From positions 59,160,487 to 59,224,486 of the forward strand of contig OZ021727.1 of assembly GCA_963978545.1 (NCBI GenBank): 64,000 nt of DNA. The letters are read 5' to 3'. The stretch comes from Linyphia triangularis (lineage: Eukaryota > Arthropoda > Arachnida > Araneae > Linyphiidae). A program made the translations under genes and the position numbers. Within the stretch, counting starts at the first letter, position 1. Every line of letters starts with the position of its first letter. Below, one piece after another: positions 38,501 through 52,049 of this stretch. The notes beneath the pieces were generated by a model. It worked only from the letters and a program-made list of their open reading frames with translations. It searched no databases and was not told the origin of the DNA.

Positions 38501-40009
38501 TATGTTTTGTCTCAGAAGCACATTTGCAAAAAGCTGAACTATTTAAAAAATTGTTTTATATTTTTTAGAGATCATGTTCCCAATGGTGCGTATGGTGCGT
38601 TAAATATGAACTATTGAATTCTTTAATCTTTAAACTTATCTAAAAACATCAGTTTATTTATGACCCCGTGCATATTCAAAAATTAAAGTAGAAAATACAT
38701 TACAAGTAAAGTCACATAACAAAAAAAAAAAAACAGGAGTAATATTTTTGTGTTATTTTATTTTCCTGTACCTACCAACATATAATATGTCTCAATTGAT
38801 TTTGAAGTTTGAGTTTTTAAAAGGTAAGCGTCATACAAATTTAATATAAATTTAGATTAGTAAAACAGATAAAAACTTACACCACACAACTAATTATAGT
38901 ATAAAATCAATAAATCGAACAGTAAGTAAAAAAACAATATTTCGTAGCAAAAGTTGGCAGCCAAGTGGTTACATTTCATTCCATTAGCATAATTTGCATT
39001 CGATAAACTGAATTGGGAAAAACTAACAAGCTATACAGTAGTGATCAAAGGTTGTGAGAATGCACATTAACTAGTTGTCCGTGTTTTTTAATTAATACAT
39101 CGCCATTTTATTTTTGCTAAGCATCTGAATGAAGTGAAACATAGCCCCCTGGTGATCAACTTTTAATTTCACATACTTTGGCTATTCACCTTGACAATTT
39201 CCCTACAGTGCTTAGATATTTTTGAGTTACCATTTTTTAACTGTTTTTATTTTATGTTTATGAAACATAATGTAAATACACGTTTTTTAATTATGGAAAA
39301 AAGTTTTACACGTAATACAAGTAATTTAAGGTGAAAACAAACCATCAGTACCTAATTAAAGTTTTGAGATAAACGTATTGAATAAACAAACAGTCTTACA
39401 CATTTTAAAGTTTTTTACAAAAAGCAAACATTTCGGAGGACAACCGCTTTTATAAGTTAAAAAATGTAAATGTATGCTGAAGTAATTTTTATAAAATCTG
39501 TAGGAGGAACTTTTTGATGATCATTTCGTTATTATTATTTCTCTAAAGATAGAAGTTATTATCTTTAAATAAGTACAAACGAAAATTGTAGTAGAAAAAT
39601 CGATTTTTTGAAAACCATTTGAATAAAACCTTATAGCTCAATTAAATTAAGAATTCTAGCATTTTGAAATATGTGCATAAGGAAAGCTCAATCATTAGCG
39701 CTAGGCAAAATAAGTTTTTTGTTGTTGCTGTACTCTCATGATTTATTCAAGAGCTACTTATGTTTGATATGTATCTAAGAATTTTAGAACAATCTTCCAT
39801 CAGAATATTGTTTTATTTCTTAACATATTTTTCTCTATAAACCATACATTTTCTTTGAAGTAATATTATCTCAAAGGAATATATTACAGAAAAATAACGG
39901 GAAAAAATTATTATGCAGCTATAAGAGAAGTTTTATGAAACAGTATGCGCCTGTTTTAAGTTGTAACTGTAATTTAAACTAGGCTGAAATTTAGTATGAA
40001 ATGGTTTTT

Positions 40010-40016
40010 GTATATA

Positions 40017-40101
<85 letters not shown>
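40010..40101. repeat. (AT)n microsatellite
   Basis: About 92 bp of TA repeat with one TG interruption near its start. Confidence 0.97.
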
Positions 40102-40104
<3 letters not shown>

Positions 40105-42582
40105 ATGCAAGTTAAACTGTGAAGATGGAGTTGAATGCAAAGAGTAAGAGTTTAAAAGAGTAAGCATTTACTTATTTAAATTTAATATTAAATTATTATT
40201 TTCATTTTATTTTCAATAAAAATGACTTGTCATCTACTTATATAAATTTAATACCTAAATTCCCTTTTTTATAATTTTAATTGCAATAAATACATGAGTT
40301 ATTTTTTACTTATTTAAGTTTGTTATAAAATGACTATATTTTATTTTATTTTACATTTATATTAAGAAATATAATTTATTTACTTAAAATGGAAATCAAA
40401 TGATTATACTTTACTTTTAATAAATACATGTGTAAATTTTAAAACGATATAGTTAGATAACTTTAAAAATAGAAATCACTAAATATTATACAATTATACG
40501 TTACTACAGTGGGATAAGTCAGCAAACTATAATAATAAACACAAATTTAGAGAGCCAAATTAATTGAGATTTTTACTGTTTTATTTCCTGTAACATTTAA
40601 CATCCATATATGCTACTTTTTATAGTGTACTAAATACAGTAAATTAGTACAAACAATTAAATAATTTGATTAAGTATACTTTAATCAAATCTCGCTATTT
40701 TGAATGTATATTTAAACCATAAAGCAATATTTTTCTATAGATATTGTGGTTCAAAAATAAAATATTAGGTCAATGAGGCAATCTGAAATTCTTTGGGAAG
40801 TATTTATTAAAAAATTTAAATTAAACTTTTAACCAGACTAAGAGATGTACAAAATATTTCGTTTCTTTGGTTTTTCAAAATACTGAGTATTGTGTATTAT
40901 AAGTTTGTGACGAACATAACTTAATATTGAATAATGCAATTTAATTTGGAAGAGTCAAAACAGAGTTTAGGTATTTCTGGAATTGTATTTCATGTCAATA
41001 GAAAACTAATTAAATTTTGAGAGAGGGAACGTTCACTTCAGGATTTTATTTCATCAGTAAAACTTTCATTTAAACTTTTTGAGAATATTTGTGGAATGTT
41101 CCCATACTTTAAATTTTCTTCTAAAAATGTCTTTAATACTTGTAATTCAAGACATAACAAAAGTTTTAATAAATAAAATATTTAATAACTTCGAAATGAA
41201 GTAATATTTTAAACTTAACATTGGAAGAGTTTTCAATGCTCTTAAATTAATTCCAATTTCTGGAAATATATTAAATTCAGTTATTGAAATGAAAACTTAT
41301 ATTTGCTAAGCAATTTTATTCTAGAACTAGAATTTTATTCTGGAATGTATCTTTGAGGATGGTATACGCAATAGATATGAACAAGTCATTTATAGATCTT
41401 AGATGTTTTAATACTTAGATAAAGCTATTCTATTTAAAGCAGTGTTCTGAAATAAAATTGCTATAAAATTTAATACTATTAAAAATTTATGTAAGACTAT
41501 TTCACTTAAAAATTGTCTGGCTTTTGGAAATAAACTCATAATAATTTGTAACTTTAAAAGGTAATGTTTGTTTTGCGAGATATTTATTTGATGAAAGTTT
41601 ATAGCATGATAATAATTTTAACAGTTTAAATATAAGTACCACATAATACATTTTGATCAAAATACTTGCAAGAACTTTCTCACTTCTTTAAAGAAAGAAA
41701 TGTGTAATAGTAAAATGACTTTTGTGTTAGTTCTATTCAATCTTAACTCTACCTATTTAAATTCTCTTCATTAGTATCATAAATTATTATTTTCATTTTG
41801 TGCTATAATTATTCAAAATAAATCACAATTTTAAAAGTAGAATGGGAATTTTAAAATAATATTTCATATTTAAGTAGTATGTGAACTTGTAATTGTACAT
41901 AATTTGATGGTTTTTGAAGTTAAATAATGAATACCTTTCATTATTTTTGAGAACAATAAGCAGAAAGCCAACAAGAAATAAATGTAGCCTTAATCATTCA
42001 CTCCATAGCCAGAAATATATGCTATTCAATATTAACACTTACAGTAAATACGTTTTCGTTAACATGTCACAATTATGGTAAATTAATTAAATAATGGTAA
42101 ATTATTATTAATAGAAGTAAATTAAGCACGATGTAATGAATTTTTTTTAAATGCTAAAATTTCTGATAAACAATGGAGTAAAATCAGAAAAATAACGTTG
42201 CCAATACTATTTATATATTTTTAATCTAATCAATTTGACGTATTTAAACCTTTATATATCTTCAATTATAGATAAAATAATAACTTTAAGATAACACGAA
42301 ACTATTTAATAAAATCAAGTAATGTTTTACATTTATGAAATAATATTTTTATTTTGTATTCAAAGCATATTCGAAGTATGTAAAAATAATCTCTATGTCT
42401 CTTATATTCTGTTTTATATCCAAACCTTGATACTAAGAGACAGCCAAATTGAAATTATTATAAAATTTTTTGACACTTGTAATAATGTACTTCCAATGAT
42501 AGGTACGAGTAAATGTCTTATACGAAAATCAATTCCCAATTCTGATAGGTGGTAGATAATTTTATCCCTGATGCTCTGGCAG

Positions 42583-42586
<4 letters not shown>

Positions 42587-42616
<30 letters not shown>
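42587..42616. repeat. Poly-A tract
   Basis: Thirty consecutive A residues; on the transcribed strand of the Dscam-like gene this is poly-T. There is no recognisable retroelement body beside it. Confidence 0.95.
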
Positions 42617-42618
<2 letters not shown>

Positions 42619-43191
42619 TTTAATTTACAGACTATTTCTCGTATAGGAATCACATATAATTAAACAATTCTCTTCTCAATTGGTTAGACCGATGTTAACT
42701 AAGTCATAATGTTATTTTTTCATCATTCACTGTATATTTTTTGCACGTTTCTTAGTATAAATCAATGTTCTTTCTTTCGAATAGGAATCACTTTGCAACT
42801 AACTAAAATAATTGGGCATTTCGTGTTGGAAAAAATCTTAATTTATGATTTTCCTAAAAATTTGTCTTTCCAATAATGGTGTCTCCGTTTTGAAAATCAT
42901 AGATCTCAAGAAAATGCTTGTTAGACCTTGTTAGCAAAATATATACTGAGAAGAGTTTTCGTTATGCATGAATTTATTCTTAAAAATATATTTGTTACTG
43001 TAACCTCACCAAATAATCTTAAAAATATATATATTATACAGTTTGCTTTATAACCCATTGCGATACAATTTTTGCGGTTTTGTTTTTTGTTTATAATTTG
43101 TTTTAAAATTTTTTAGTTGTAGAAAATAAGGTAATTTTATACCCATGCTCTATATTGTATCTATAGAAAAATATGGGGCATAAAAACTTAC

Positions 43192-43195
<4 letters not shown>

Positions 43196-43279
<84 letters not shown>
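43196..43279. repeat. (AT)n microsatellite
   Basis: About 84 bp of TA repeat, located roughly 170 bp downstream (transcript sense) of the FN1 first-half exon. Confidence 0.97.
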
Positions 43280-43286
<7 letters not shown>

Positions 43287-43448
43287 TATTATATTTACTA
43301 TTTTGGATTTTCAGGCTGCATTGCATGTAGTACTAGCAGCATTTAAATTTAACCATGCTTAAACTATACTTTTAAACATACATCTATAGAAGCAGAAATA
43401 TAAAAGGTTTATCTATGCAACTCCCTTGATATAGATTGAAATTAATAC

Positions 43449-43580
43449 CCGAGTCTGGTCGATAACTAATGATGTATGAAACTATAGGATTATTTCCTGG
43501 ATGGCCCGGATTCCAAGAAATGCTAATGGAATTACTGGTTACTTCTAATGCTTTCAGTTCTTCAGGAGGATCAGGTGGTT
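43449..43580 (-). CDS. Dscam-like gene, FNIII-1 domain, first half
   Basis: This 132-bp exon encodes PPDPPEELKALEVTSNSISI, then SWNPGHPGNNPIVSYIISYR. It is the start of the first FNIII domain following Ig9; human DSCAM has EPPDPPE at the same Ig9/FNIII-1 boundary and G(F/H).GN.PI.GY in the domain. The acceptor is cgtttctttcag. The donor GTATTA (43443-43448) is weak, but it is the only GT that keeps phase 1 and restores DSEKW with the next exon. It was identified from homology and phase. Confidence 0.9.
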
Positions 43581-46500
43581 CTGAAAGAAACGTAAAATTG
43601 TTTGTTTGAATGTATTACAGAAGAATTGGAATTTTAGAAGACAAAACTAATAACTTTTATTTAGTTTCTAAAATTAAGTATATATTTTAATTTGTTAAAA
43701 ACTTAATTTACCAAAAGTAATGTTCTTTTAAATATTTTATTGGAAAATTCTTGTTAATAAAACCTGTGCATTTATGATTAATTGTGTACGATATTTTTGG
43801 TATGTGTGTTGATATTGAAAACATGTTTTTCAGTTATAAGGCTTTTAACAAATAATGTAGTATTGAGCCCAAGTCAAGCATGAACATGTTCATAAATGTA
43901 AAAATATAACTTACTTAAGAGCAAGTAATATGCTGTTGAGTGTGTTTACTGATAATTAGAGTTTTGACAATTTTACTTCAGTACATAACAAACATAATAA
44001 AGAACGTAAAATGCTAAACCATGATAATTATGGGTTACATCTATATTTATCAGGTTTGAAAGTGAATAGTTTTATGTTACAATCCATGTTAAATTCAAAT
44101 GCAGCGCCTAGTTAAAAGTATAATTGAAAGTTGTGCGATGTAACAAAGCGCTATTTGAGTGTAGGGTTTGGAAGTTTCTGGCAATTTAACAAAATAACAT
44201 TTTATATATTATTACTTATTATTTTATAATTTGTTATCTCTTTTTTTTTCTTTTTTAACTTCTTATATTTTATTTCTTATTACTTATTTTTATTACGTCA
44301 TGTAACTGTAATGATTACCATCGGCGTACAATTCTTCTTACTGGCATGTCATACGTATTTTTTTACGGGATTCAGATATGATATTGTTACAAAAATCGTC
44401 TGTAAATAATTGTAAGCAGTGAAGTATTTATTTTAAAGTTCTAATTTATTTCATTCTGTTAGACAGTGATGAATATATTTTAAAGTTATATTTTATTTTA
44501 TTCTGTTAAACAGTGACTTATTCATTTTAAAGATCTATTTTATTTTATTCTGTTAAACACTTACGTATTTATTTTAAAGTTTTATTTTATTTTATTCTGT
44601 TAAACAGTTACGTATTTATTTTAAAGTTATATTTTTATTTAGTTTAATTTGTAAGCAGTGATAATTCAGGTTGGAAAAAGGTGGCAACACCTAAATCATT
44701 CGGGAAACTTCGAGGCATTTCAAACAAACGATTGGTCGGCTGCATTTTGCTAGAAATTTCTGCAGTGAGACTATTTAAAGAAAATGAAAAATTAAATTGA
44801 GTTCATTTGCGTCAAGAATCGTTTGCTGTTTGGAAAGTTTCCAATATTTACTTTCTGAGCCTGAATTAACGCTGCGTTCGAAGTTGAATGCACCGTAGTT
44901 TGTATTGACAGCTGATACCGATTGTTTTGTTGTTCGAAAAAATTTGTGAGCCTTCGAGCCTTCATCGCCTAGATTAAATTATAGATTTTATTTAGTAAAA
45001 CCTGTGTCATTATTTCCTCTGAGAAAAATTCATTGCAATGTGAAATTAGTGGGTTTGTAGGATACCATTTAAAAGAAGAGTTTGTCCCATAAGTACATTT
45101 TTCACGAGGAATGAAATATGCACCACCACAAGTCTTAAATCTATTAGCTCTTCCTTTTATGGTAAACATGCGGAAAATATATAAGAAAACATGGTCATTT
45201 TTCATTTTCGAGAACATCTTTTTCACATTCCGAAAATTATGCGAATAAAATTGGCAAATGTCTGGTAAGTCTAAGTAATTATTATTATTATTTTTTTTTT
45301 GTGTCACCAATAATTTATCGATTTCAATCAATTAGCCAAGACAAAATTTTTGGTATAAATTTCAAGAGCTTTGTTTTTTGATCTTGCTATCCATTCTGTG
45401 GCTGACTTGCTTTGTACCTAAGTGCATCAGTTCTTTTCGTATATCTAAACGCTGCAGATGTAGATATTTAATGATTTTGTTGACAATCTACTGTGCAATG
45501 TTTTAGCACATTACATTAATTTGACAAACAATCTTTTTTTTAACAAAAAATTAATTAAAATTTTGTATTGTCTTTGAGCTGATTTTCTCAAGGTGTAAGC
45601 ATCACTAAGTCGCAAAAATTTATTTGAAACGTCGTCAGACTAATTTGAAAGTCACTGAATTTGAAAATTTTTATAAACTTCTTCCTTGTATGTTATTAAA
45701 CATTATCAACAAAAGATTTTGATTATCCACCATATATGATTTGCATGAAAATTAAATTGCACGGCAAGTTTCCTTAATTAAATTTCCAAGGACATTATTG
45801 TGCGTAACTAATACAAATTTATGTAAATGAACCATTCCACTCCTAGAAATATAAACTTAGATCTATTATTTGATACGTACAAATTGAAAATACTTATATA
45901 TTACAAATTCAATTATTTTATTGTATATTATACAAACAGTTTGCAGAAAAAGCAAAAATTATATTCTCTAAGGAAGTTTAGTTGAAACGAATTACAATGG
46001 TGAAAATTCGAAAGATGTAAGTGTATCTATCATATCGAACACCAACTATTTTCTGAAATTAGTGGAAATATCGTATAATTTATTTTGAAATGATTCATAA
46101 ATTACACCATGTACTCTATAGTTAATCAATTTATATTCAACAATATAGTATATACAATTTATATAAAAAATAGCAAATATTAAATAAAAATGTATATAAA
46201 ATCCTCTTCATCGCTTGATTATCCTTCTAAAAAAGACTCAAGCGCTTCAATATCTCAATTATCTTATTATCTCAATTCCCTTTTCTACAACAACCACACA
46301 AACCAGCTAACTTCCACTTTAATTAGAAAGACGTTCCTTTTCTGCCTCCGATGCTCCTAAAGATATAACATCAAAGAGAAAGACACTTGAGGCAGAAATA
46401 ATTAGTTTCTTCGACCATTCAACCGACGGGAATAAAAATGAGCAATCTACGATTTCTCTAACTGGTTGTGTCTTTCTCGAAGATAAGAAAACAGTAGCTT

Positions 46501-47726
46501 TTCAACTTCGTCTAACATGAATGTTTTGTGGAGACAGAAGATTGCTTTATCTTTTAACCTTTGTTTAGACTAAATAATCACTGTTATCTAAGCAATTGCT
46601 TGAGTTTCAAGATGAGGCATTGTATAAAGTGATTTCAGTAATAGTTATATACTGCTTTTATTAAATTCACAGTGATCGTAAAAGGTTTAATTAACGAAAA
46701 AGGTGTTTGTATCATTACCATGCATATTTCATATAATGAGGTAACAAAAGAGGCTTATAAAATGAACAATAGAAATTTCATTTTATATGAACTACACTAT
46801 TATCAGAAATAAGATTAACTTACAAATTAATTTGAAAATTTAGTAGTTTTTGCTTTGCATTCAATAGAATATGCAATTTCAATGGATTGTATTATTAGGT
46901 GAATAAAATTACGTTTTTACTATTGATAATAATATTGGAGATTCAATTGTGTTTGAAATTATTTATACTTTTTTTTTTGAAAAATTCAATCTGATTTATT
47001 TCGCAAACAAAATGAATAATTTTATAAGGACAATTTTTTTTATGTTTCGTTGTGATATTCATTAAATATAGTTAGAAAGAAGTTTAGTATTTCATACGTC
47101 ATATTAAAATATTGGTAGTTTGTTAATTGTGAAAATTATTTAATTCTTCTAAATAAATAAATAAAATCATGGAAATGACGTGGATATCTAAAATGGTATT
47201 CGCTTGTGACATTTATAAACATGCATTCAGTTTCTCTAAAAATTGTGACTATAAGAATCCTTATATTGATTTAAAAATAGAAATAAAATTTGAGATTTCA
47301 TAAGTTTATTATGAATTAAGAAAATGTGCAGTGAAAAGATTTTATTTCATAATATGAGATAATTTGAATATATTTAAATTATTTGCTTGTGTAGTTACAA
47401 TAGTTGTATGTTATGTATATGTGTATCTTATAATCATTAAAATACATCTAATAATATAAGAAAGCTTTTAATAGAAGAATCTACCTGCTTATATTTATTG
47501 TGTTCTACTATTTTCGAAATGCAGTAGCATTTACAGATTAATACAGAATTTGCAAAAATTTACAATGAGTGGTTCTTTATATGGTAGAATAAATAAAATT
47601 AACGAATTAAATTTTACCAAAATGTTGAGTTTATAATTAAAATCACTTGTTTAAAATTACAAAATATCGTAATATAGCTTGATGCATCATTTTTATATTA
47701 AATAATAAAATCAACAGCAAAATTAC
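43581..47726 (-). other. 4.1-kb intron between Ig9 and FN1
   Basis: It contains the 47-bp tandem repeat at 44407-44660. Two unique GC-richer patches are seen at 44650-45120 and 46200-46560. A minus-strand frame of 120 codons at 44969-45331 overlaps the first patch but resembles nothing I know and lacks splice or start context, so I do not call it a gene. Confidence 0.6.
44407..44660. repeat. 47-bp tandem repeat, about five copies
   Basis: The segment ttctgttaaacag starts units at 44454, 44501, 44548 and 44595, an exact 47-bp spacing, each with a following ttattttaaag(t/a) and tattttatttta. A further partial copy precedes the first and the last unit decays into the flank. Confidence 0.92.
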
Positions 47727-47875
47727 CTTGCACTACAAGTCTAACCGTTGTCTTATCTTCGCCAAAGGGATTAGACGCAGAACAGGTAAAAACATCAGAG
47801 TCCTTCCTCTGCGTGGACTTGATTACTACTTCTGATATCTTTACGCCGCGATTTTCACTTTCTCTTGTTATATAC
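47727..47875 (-). CDS. Dscam-like gene, Ig9 domain, second half
   Basis: The exon encodes YITRESENRGVKISEVVIKS, then RKDSDVFTCSASNPFGEDKT and TVRLVVQ. The D.x.FTC.A.N.FGED motif is the F-strand cysteine region of an I-set Ig domain and matches Dscam Ig9 (RSDSALFTCVATNAFG in Drosophila, as recalled). Entry is phase 2: the upstream AG plus G gives Arg, so the join reads PENRYITRESENRG. The donor is GTAATT at 47721-47726, exit phase 1, joining to EPPDPP. An in-frame ORF reading extends further upstream, but homology and the acceptor at 47876-47877 place the start here. Confidence 0.92.
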
Positions 47876-48612
47876 CTAATAGTGTTTTGAGAAATAAAAT
47901 GCCACATTTGTATTCCAAAATTATTAATTTTTGTTTTTCAGCTTGAAGTTTCATATAATATTTATTAAATACATCCATTTAATGATAAACGTCGTTACGA
48001 AATGATAATATATATCAAAATATCATATACTACATACTAAATTATAATATAAATGATACAATGTATTACTTATAATTAGTTTTTAAGGTTTCAAATAAAA
48101 AACTTATAAAATCTTAAATTCTAGTGACAAAATTAAATTTATCCCAATTATATATTTTTTTTCTGAACATTATCAAGATTTTTATACATATATGTATAAT
48201 TGATTAAGAAATAACACTCTTCTAAATGTTTCTGAAACACATTCTGAATAACAATATAAAGAAGAAAAAATGAAGTATATAATAATTGAATCACTATTAT
48301 TTAGACAAATAGCCAGGATAAATTCTTGAAAATTATAAATAATGTAATCAGCAAAAAGTGAAGCATAAAGTGATTCAAAATAATGTTGATTCAATTTAAA
48401 TATCCATTTCTGCGGACATGTTACATTGAAAAAGTTTAAAGTTAAAAAAAAGCGATTTAATTCACTAAAACTTATTTGATATTGAGCTCGTTAACAAGAA
48501 CAATCTTAACAAGAACTTAAACTTAAACATCTAATGTTTTAATTAAATATCTAAACTGCCAGATTTTTATCTTGTTTCCCTTAAATTATCATATTAACTA
48601 TTAACAAATTAC
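47876..48612 (-). other. Intron splitting Ig9
   Basis: This is a 737-bp phase-2 intron, AT-rich, with no additional feature. Confidence 0.75.
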
Positions 48613-48760
48613 CTATTTTCTGGATATAAACTAAGTGGGAAGCCTTCTCGACTCCATACTATATTCAATTGAGGATCTCCGGATGCTGAACATGAAAATC
48701 TGGCTTCTTCTCCTTTTCTCACGTGAACCACTTGAGTAGAAGTCTGAATCTGAGGAGCAG
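48613..48760 (-). CDS. Dscam-like gene, Ig9 domain, first half
   Basis: This 148-bp exon encodes APQIQTSTQVVHVRKGEEAR, then FSCSASGDPQLNIVWSREG and FPLSLYPEN. It supplies the B-strand cysteine (FSCSASG) and the core tryptophan (IVW) of Ig9, pairing with the FTC cysteine in the next exon. The acceptor is ataattacag; the donor is GTAATT at 48607-48612; entry phase 1, exit phase 2. With the upstream T the join reads AVHSAPQIQ. It contains no long ORF because of its small size; it was found by homology. Confidence 0.92.
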
Positions 48761-50927
48761 CTGTAATTATAACGAGTTAATTATTTATGAATAACATAAA
48801 TAACTCCCTAAACTTAATACACAAGAATTAAGTTTTCAATTTATCTGCAATACAGATAAGAGCTTGTTTCAATGTTGAAGCTGTTTTTATTTATTTTATC
48901 AATATTGTGCCTTTACTCACAGTAAGATAATTTATTGGTTTCATATAATATTAATCAATTCACCTGACATTTCTAACTGTTATATCATATTAATGGAGTT
49001 TTATGAAACATATGATTAGCTTACTGGCATAAAGCATTTAGTAGATTCACAGTTATGAAATAAAAAGTTTGCCTTGGATGCAAAATACATCAAGATCGAG
49101 CCTTGTCGGTACTCTGCTTTGTAGTCAATATTTCAAAGTACATAAGAACAATGGCATTAAAGAAAGATAGACATGCATTGGTTTTTGGTCAGTTTGTTGT
49201 GAGTTTTACCGGTTTCATCTTATTCAAAGCATAAATATGCACAGATTTAATTGAAAAACCTCATGGAATTCCCCCTACTTTCACTCTATATCTAATATAT
49301 TTTGGTATGTCTTAATTTAGCCGTCGTTTTGCTTTTACCAGAATCTCCAACCAACGAACTGCATTACACATGACAATTTAATAATCTAAATTAGCTTAGT
49401 TATTTAACTTAGTGTCTCAAAAATTATTTTTCCTTTCATCAACACCTCAAAACAACACCTTATGAAACCCCTTATGTTCATTACTTAGTATATTTTCAGG
49501 AATGTTTATATAACACAAAAAATTAAACCTCGGATAAAATTTTGAAAAATAAACCTCATTCTTACAGAGATAAATGTGTCTGACGGAAACTGGAATTAGA
49601 AAATTAAGAAACATTTTCACAATATATTAATTAAAGAAAATTCTTCCATCCCTGAAGTCTTACGATACTGCCAAGGAAAATACATCCTCAGCGTGCTCTT
49701 GAGCTTCTAAGAGGATTTATAATTGTCAGTTACAGTGAAGAGCGGACAGATTAAGGATGCAGGCAAATTACAGAAAGCGCTTAATTTCTGAGATATTACG
49801 CTTAATAGGATTTTCGTCGAGAGCATTAATAATGGTCCAGGATCCAGAAATTAATTTATTAAAGACTTTATCCGGAAGATGAGTGTTTCGTAATGTTGAA
49901 TGTATGATCTAGGTGGCGGATTCGTACGGTTTCATCATGCGTAAATATTGTTATTAGTGAATTCTGAACTTGGGAAAGATATATTTATGAGTTGTTGTTT
50001 TAGTTTGGAATCGGAATGTTTTGTTGCACATTGAAGTGCTTTACTTTTAAAAATTGTGATAAACGTATGATGTTAATAAATAAATGGATTGTATTGCAGC
50101 TGCAAATATGGAGCATGGTGAGGAGTTTATTTGAAATTTGTTTCTTTCGAGTTTATTGTTCCAATTATTCCAATATTGTTTATTATTCCTATTTAATTTC
50201 AGATGTCCAGATAGTATATTGTATACTTACTTAGGAATAATTGAGGATTGGTAAATAAAATTTAGGAGCCAAAATATATTTTAATGTCTTATAATTGAAA
50301 GTTTTCAAATTTAAATAAAATATATTATTCTATAATTTCTTCGAATTGCTTTAAATTTTCTAAAAGTGTATTATAATAATTTAATTTTATATGCATTTAT
50401 AAAGATTGTTTTTGTTAACTGACTATGTTTTAAAAGTAATTATTTAGTAATGTGTAATATTTGAAAAAAATTCTATCTTAAAAAAAAATTCCGATATGCA
50501 AGAATACCATGATGTATTACATTTCGTTACGAACATATGTTCATTGTGTACTTTCATTACAAAATAAAAATTCATCCATCTATTAAAACCTCTTCATCTA
50601 AGTGTAAATAAGTTCATAAATTAATTTAAATTATTCAATATCAATATTAACACATGAAATAGAAAGAAAATGAAAAACTTTAAATAGGCTAATATTTAAA
50701 GAAAGGGTGTACTTAGCAAAAAATTATTATTTTTTCTTAAGAAAAACGTGTCTAATTTGGAAGGAAGCCGTTAGACAATTTTTGTATTTTCATAACAAAT
50801 CCAAAATACTCATAATTGGGTCCTGTTTACATATTCCCTGTCCTCATATTGGTGTCAGTTTAAAAAAGTTATTTATTATAAAAATTTACTTTTAAGAAGT
50901 AAATATTAGTTGAAAAAGAATACTTAC
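48761..50927 (-). other. Intron between Ig8 and Ig9
   Basis: This is a 2167-bp phase-1 intron. The part 49560-49940 is richer in G+C with several CpG and ATTA-type strings; it may be a conserved non-coding element. No exon was recognised. Confidence 0.65.
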
Positions 50928-51095
50928 AGTGAACAGCTAGTCTAACCGAGTATCTGAGGGGCTCTCCGACATCGTTGCTGGTTTCACACATATAATAGCC
51001 AGCGTCAGCCTTTTGTGCAACATTTATAGTGAGAGACCCATTTTCTAAGACATGGATATGTGAACTACTCAAAATACTCTGGAACGTTCCATCAT
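50928..51095 (-). CDS. Dscam-like gene, Ig8 domain, second half
   Basis: The exon encodes DGTFQSILSSSHIHVLENGS, LTINVAQKADAGYYMCETSN and DVGEPLRYSVRLAVH. D.G.Y.C..SNDVG is the F/G-strand signature and aligns with human DSCAM Ig8 (RIQVLSNGSLLI, DSGYYLCKVSNDVG). The donor is GTAAGT at 50922-50927, exit phase 1. The preferred acceptor is caaacttgcag (AG at 51096-51097), which starts the exon exactly where human homology starts. A second strong acceptor, cttttcttttccag (AG at 51159-51160), is in frame 63 nt upstream and would add about 21 residues. This is the most upstream exon I can support. The first half of Ig8 was not found and is probably beyond 64000. Confidence 0.88.
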
Positions 51096-51199
51096 CTGCA
51101 AGTTTGAAAGAAGGGTGATAATTTGACATAGTTTCGAAGTTGCATAATGCATAAGGTACTGGAAAAGAAAAGTGTACTTATTTCTTTATCTTTTGTTCA

Positions 51200-51408
<209 letters not shown>

Positions 51409-52049
51409 CACTTAAAAGAAACAACTTTCCATTCAACCTACGCAATTATAGTTTTATAAATACTTTAAAGACATCTATATAATTATTTTACTTTTTATTT
51501 CAAAACAATCTTATTTGTAGGTGTTTTGTCAACTGATCATTTTTTTTTAATTAATTACCACTTATGAAGTACGGTTTGAAACGAATCCTGAACAGAAATA
51601 TCGACACCGAAAGCTTTTTTTTTTAGTTCTGAGTATCATTACTTCATGTAAAAACAATTATGTAAGTTTATTGACTATTGACAATTATGAGATATATGTA
51701 CATTAGTATCAAGTTTTATATCTTGTTATTTTCCCTCTAAACAGTAAACATGTTAATATTTTGAGTGCAATTTTGTATTAATATTTTGAATGCACCCTTT
51801 CATTTTGATCTATTGTAATAGAAAGAATTACTGTAATTTTTTTTATATTTTAAAGTTAAGTTCAAAGAGTTGTTATCAAAGCAGAGATTTTTAATTTAAG
51901 TAAAAATTAGAACAATGCAATTTTATTTAAACTATTTTTTTTATTAAGGATTATTATTATTATTTTTATTTTTTTATTATTTTATATATATATACATAGA
52001 TATTTTTAAACTTAAAAACACTTTATTGTATTCTAAAAGATTTTCGATT

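Larger units (their letters stand above)
34765..43448 (-). other. 8.7-kb intron splitting FN1
   Basis: Apart from a SINE (35041-35551) and an AT array (40010-40101), this intron is AT-rich sequence with no recognisable exon. A 30-base A tract lies at 42587-42616 and another AT array at 43196-43279. Confidence 0.65.

Noticed and set aside
44100..44125. Fragment gcgcctagttaaaag resembling the end of the 25-kb hairpin
   Set aside because: Only about 14 bases match and no second arm is present; may be chance.
44969..45331. Minus-strand ORF of 120 codons
   Set aside because: No recognisable domain, a low-complexity NNNNN run near the start, and no splice or homology support. Chance frame in a GC-richer patch is likelier.
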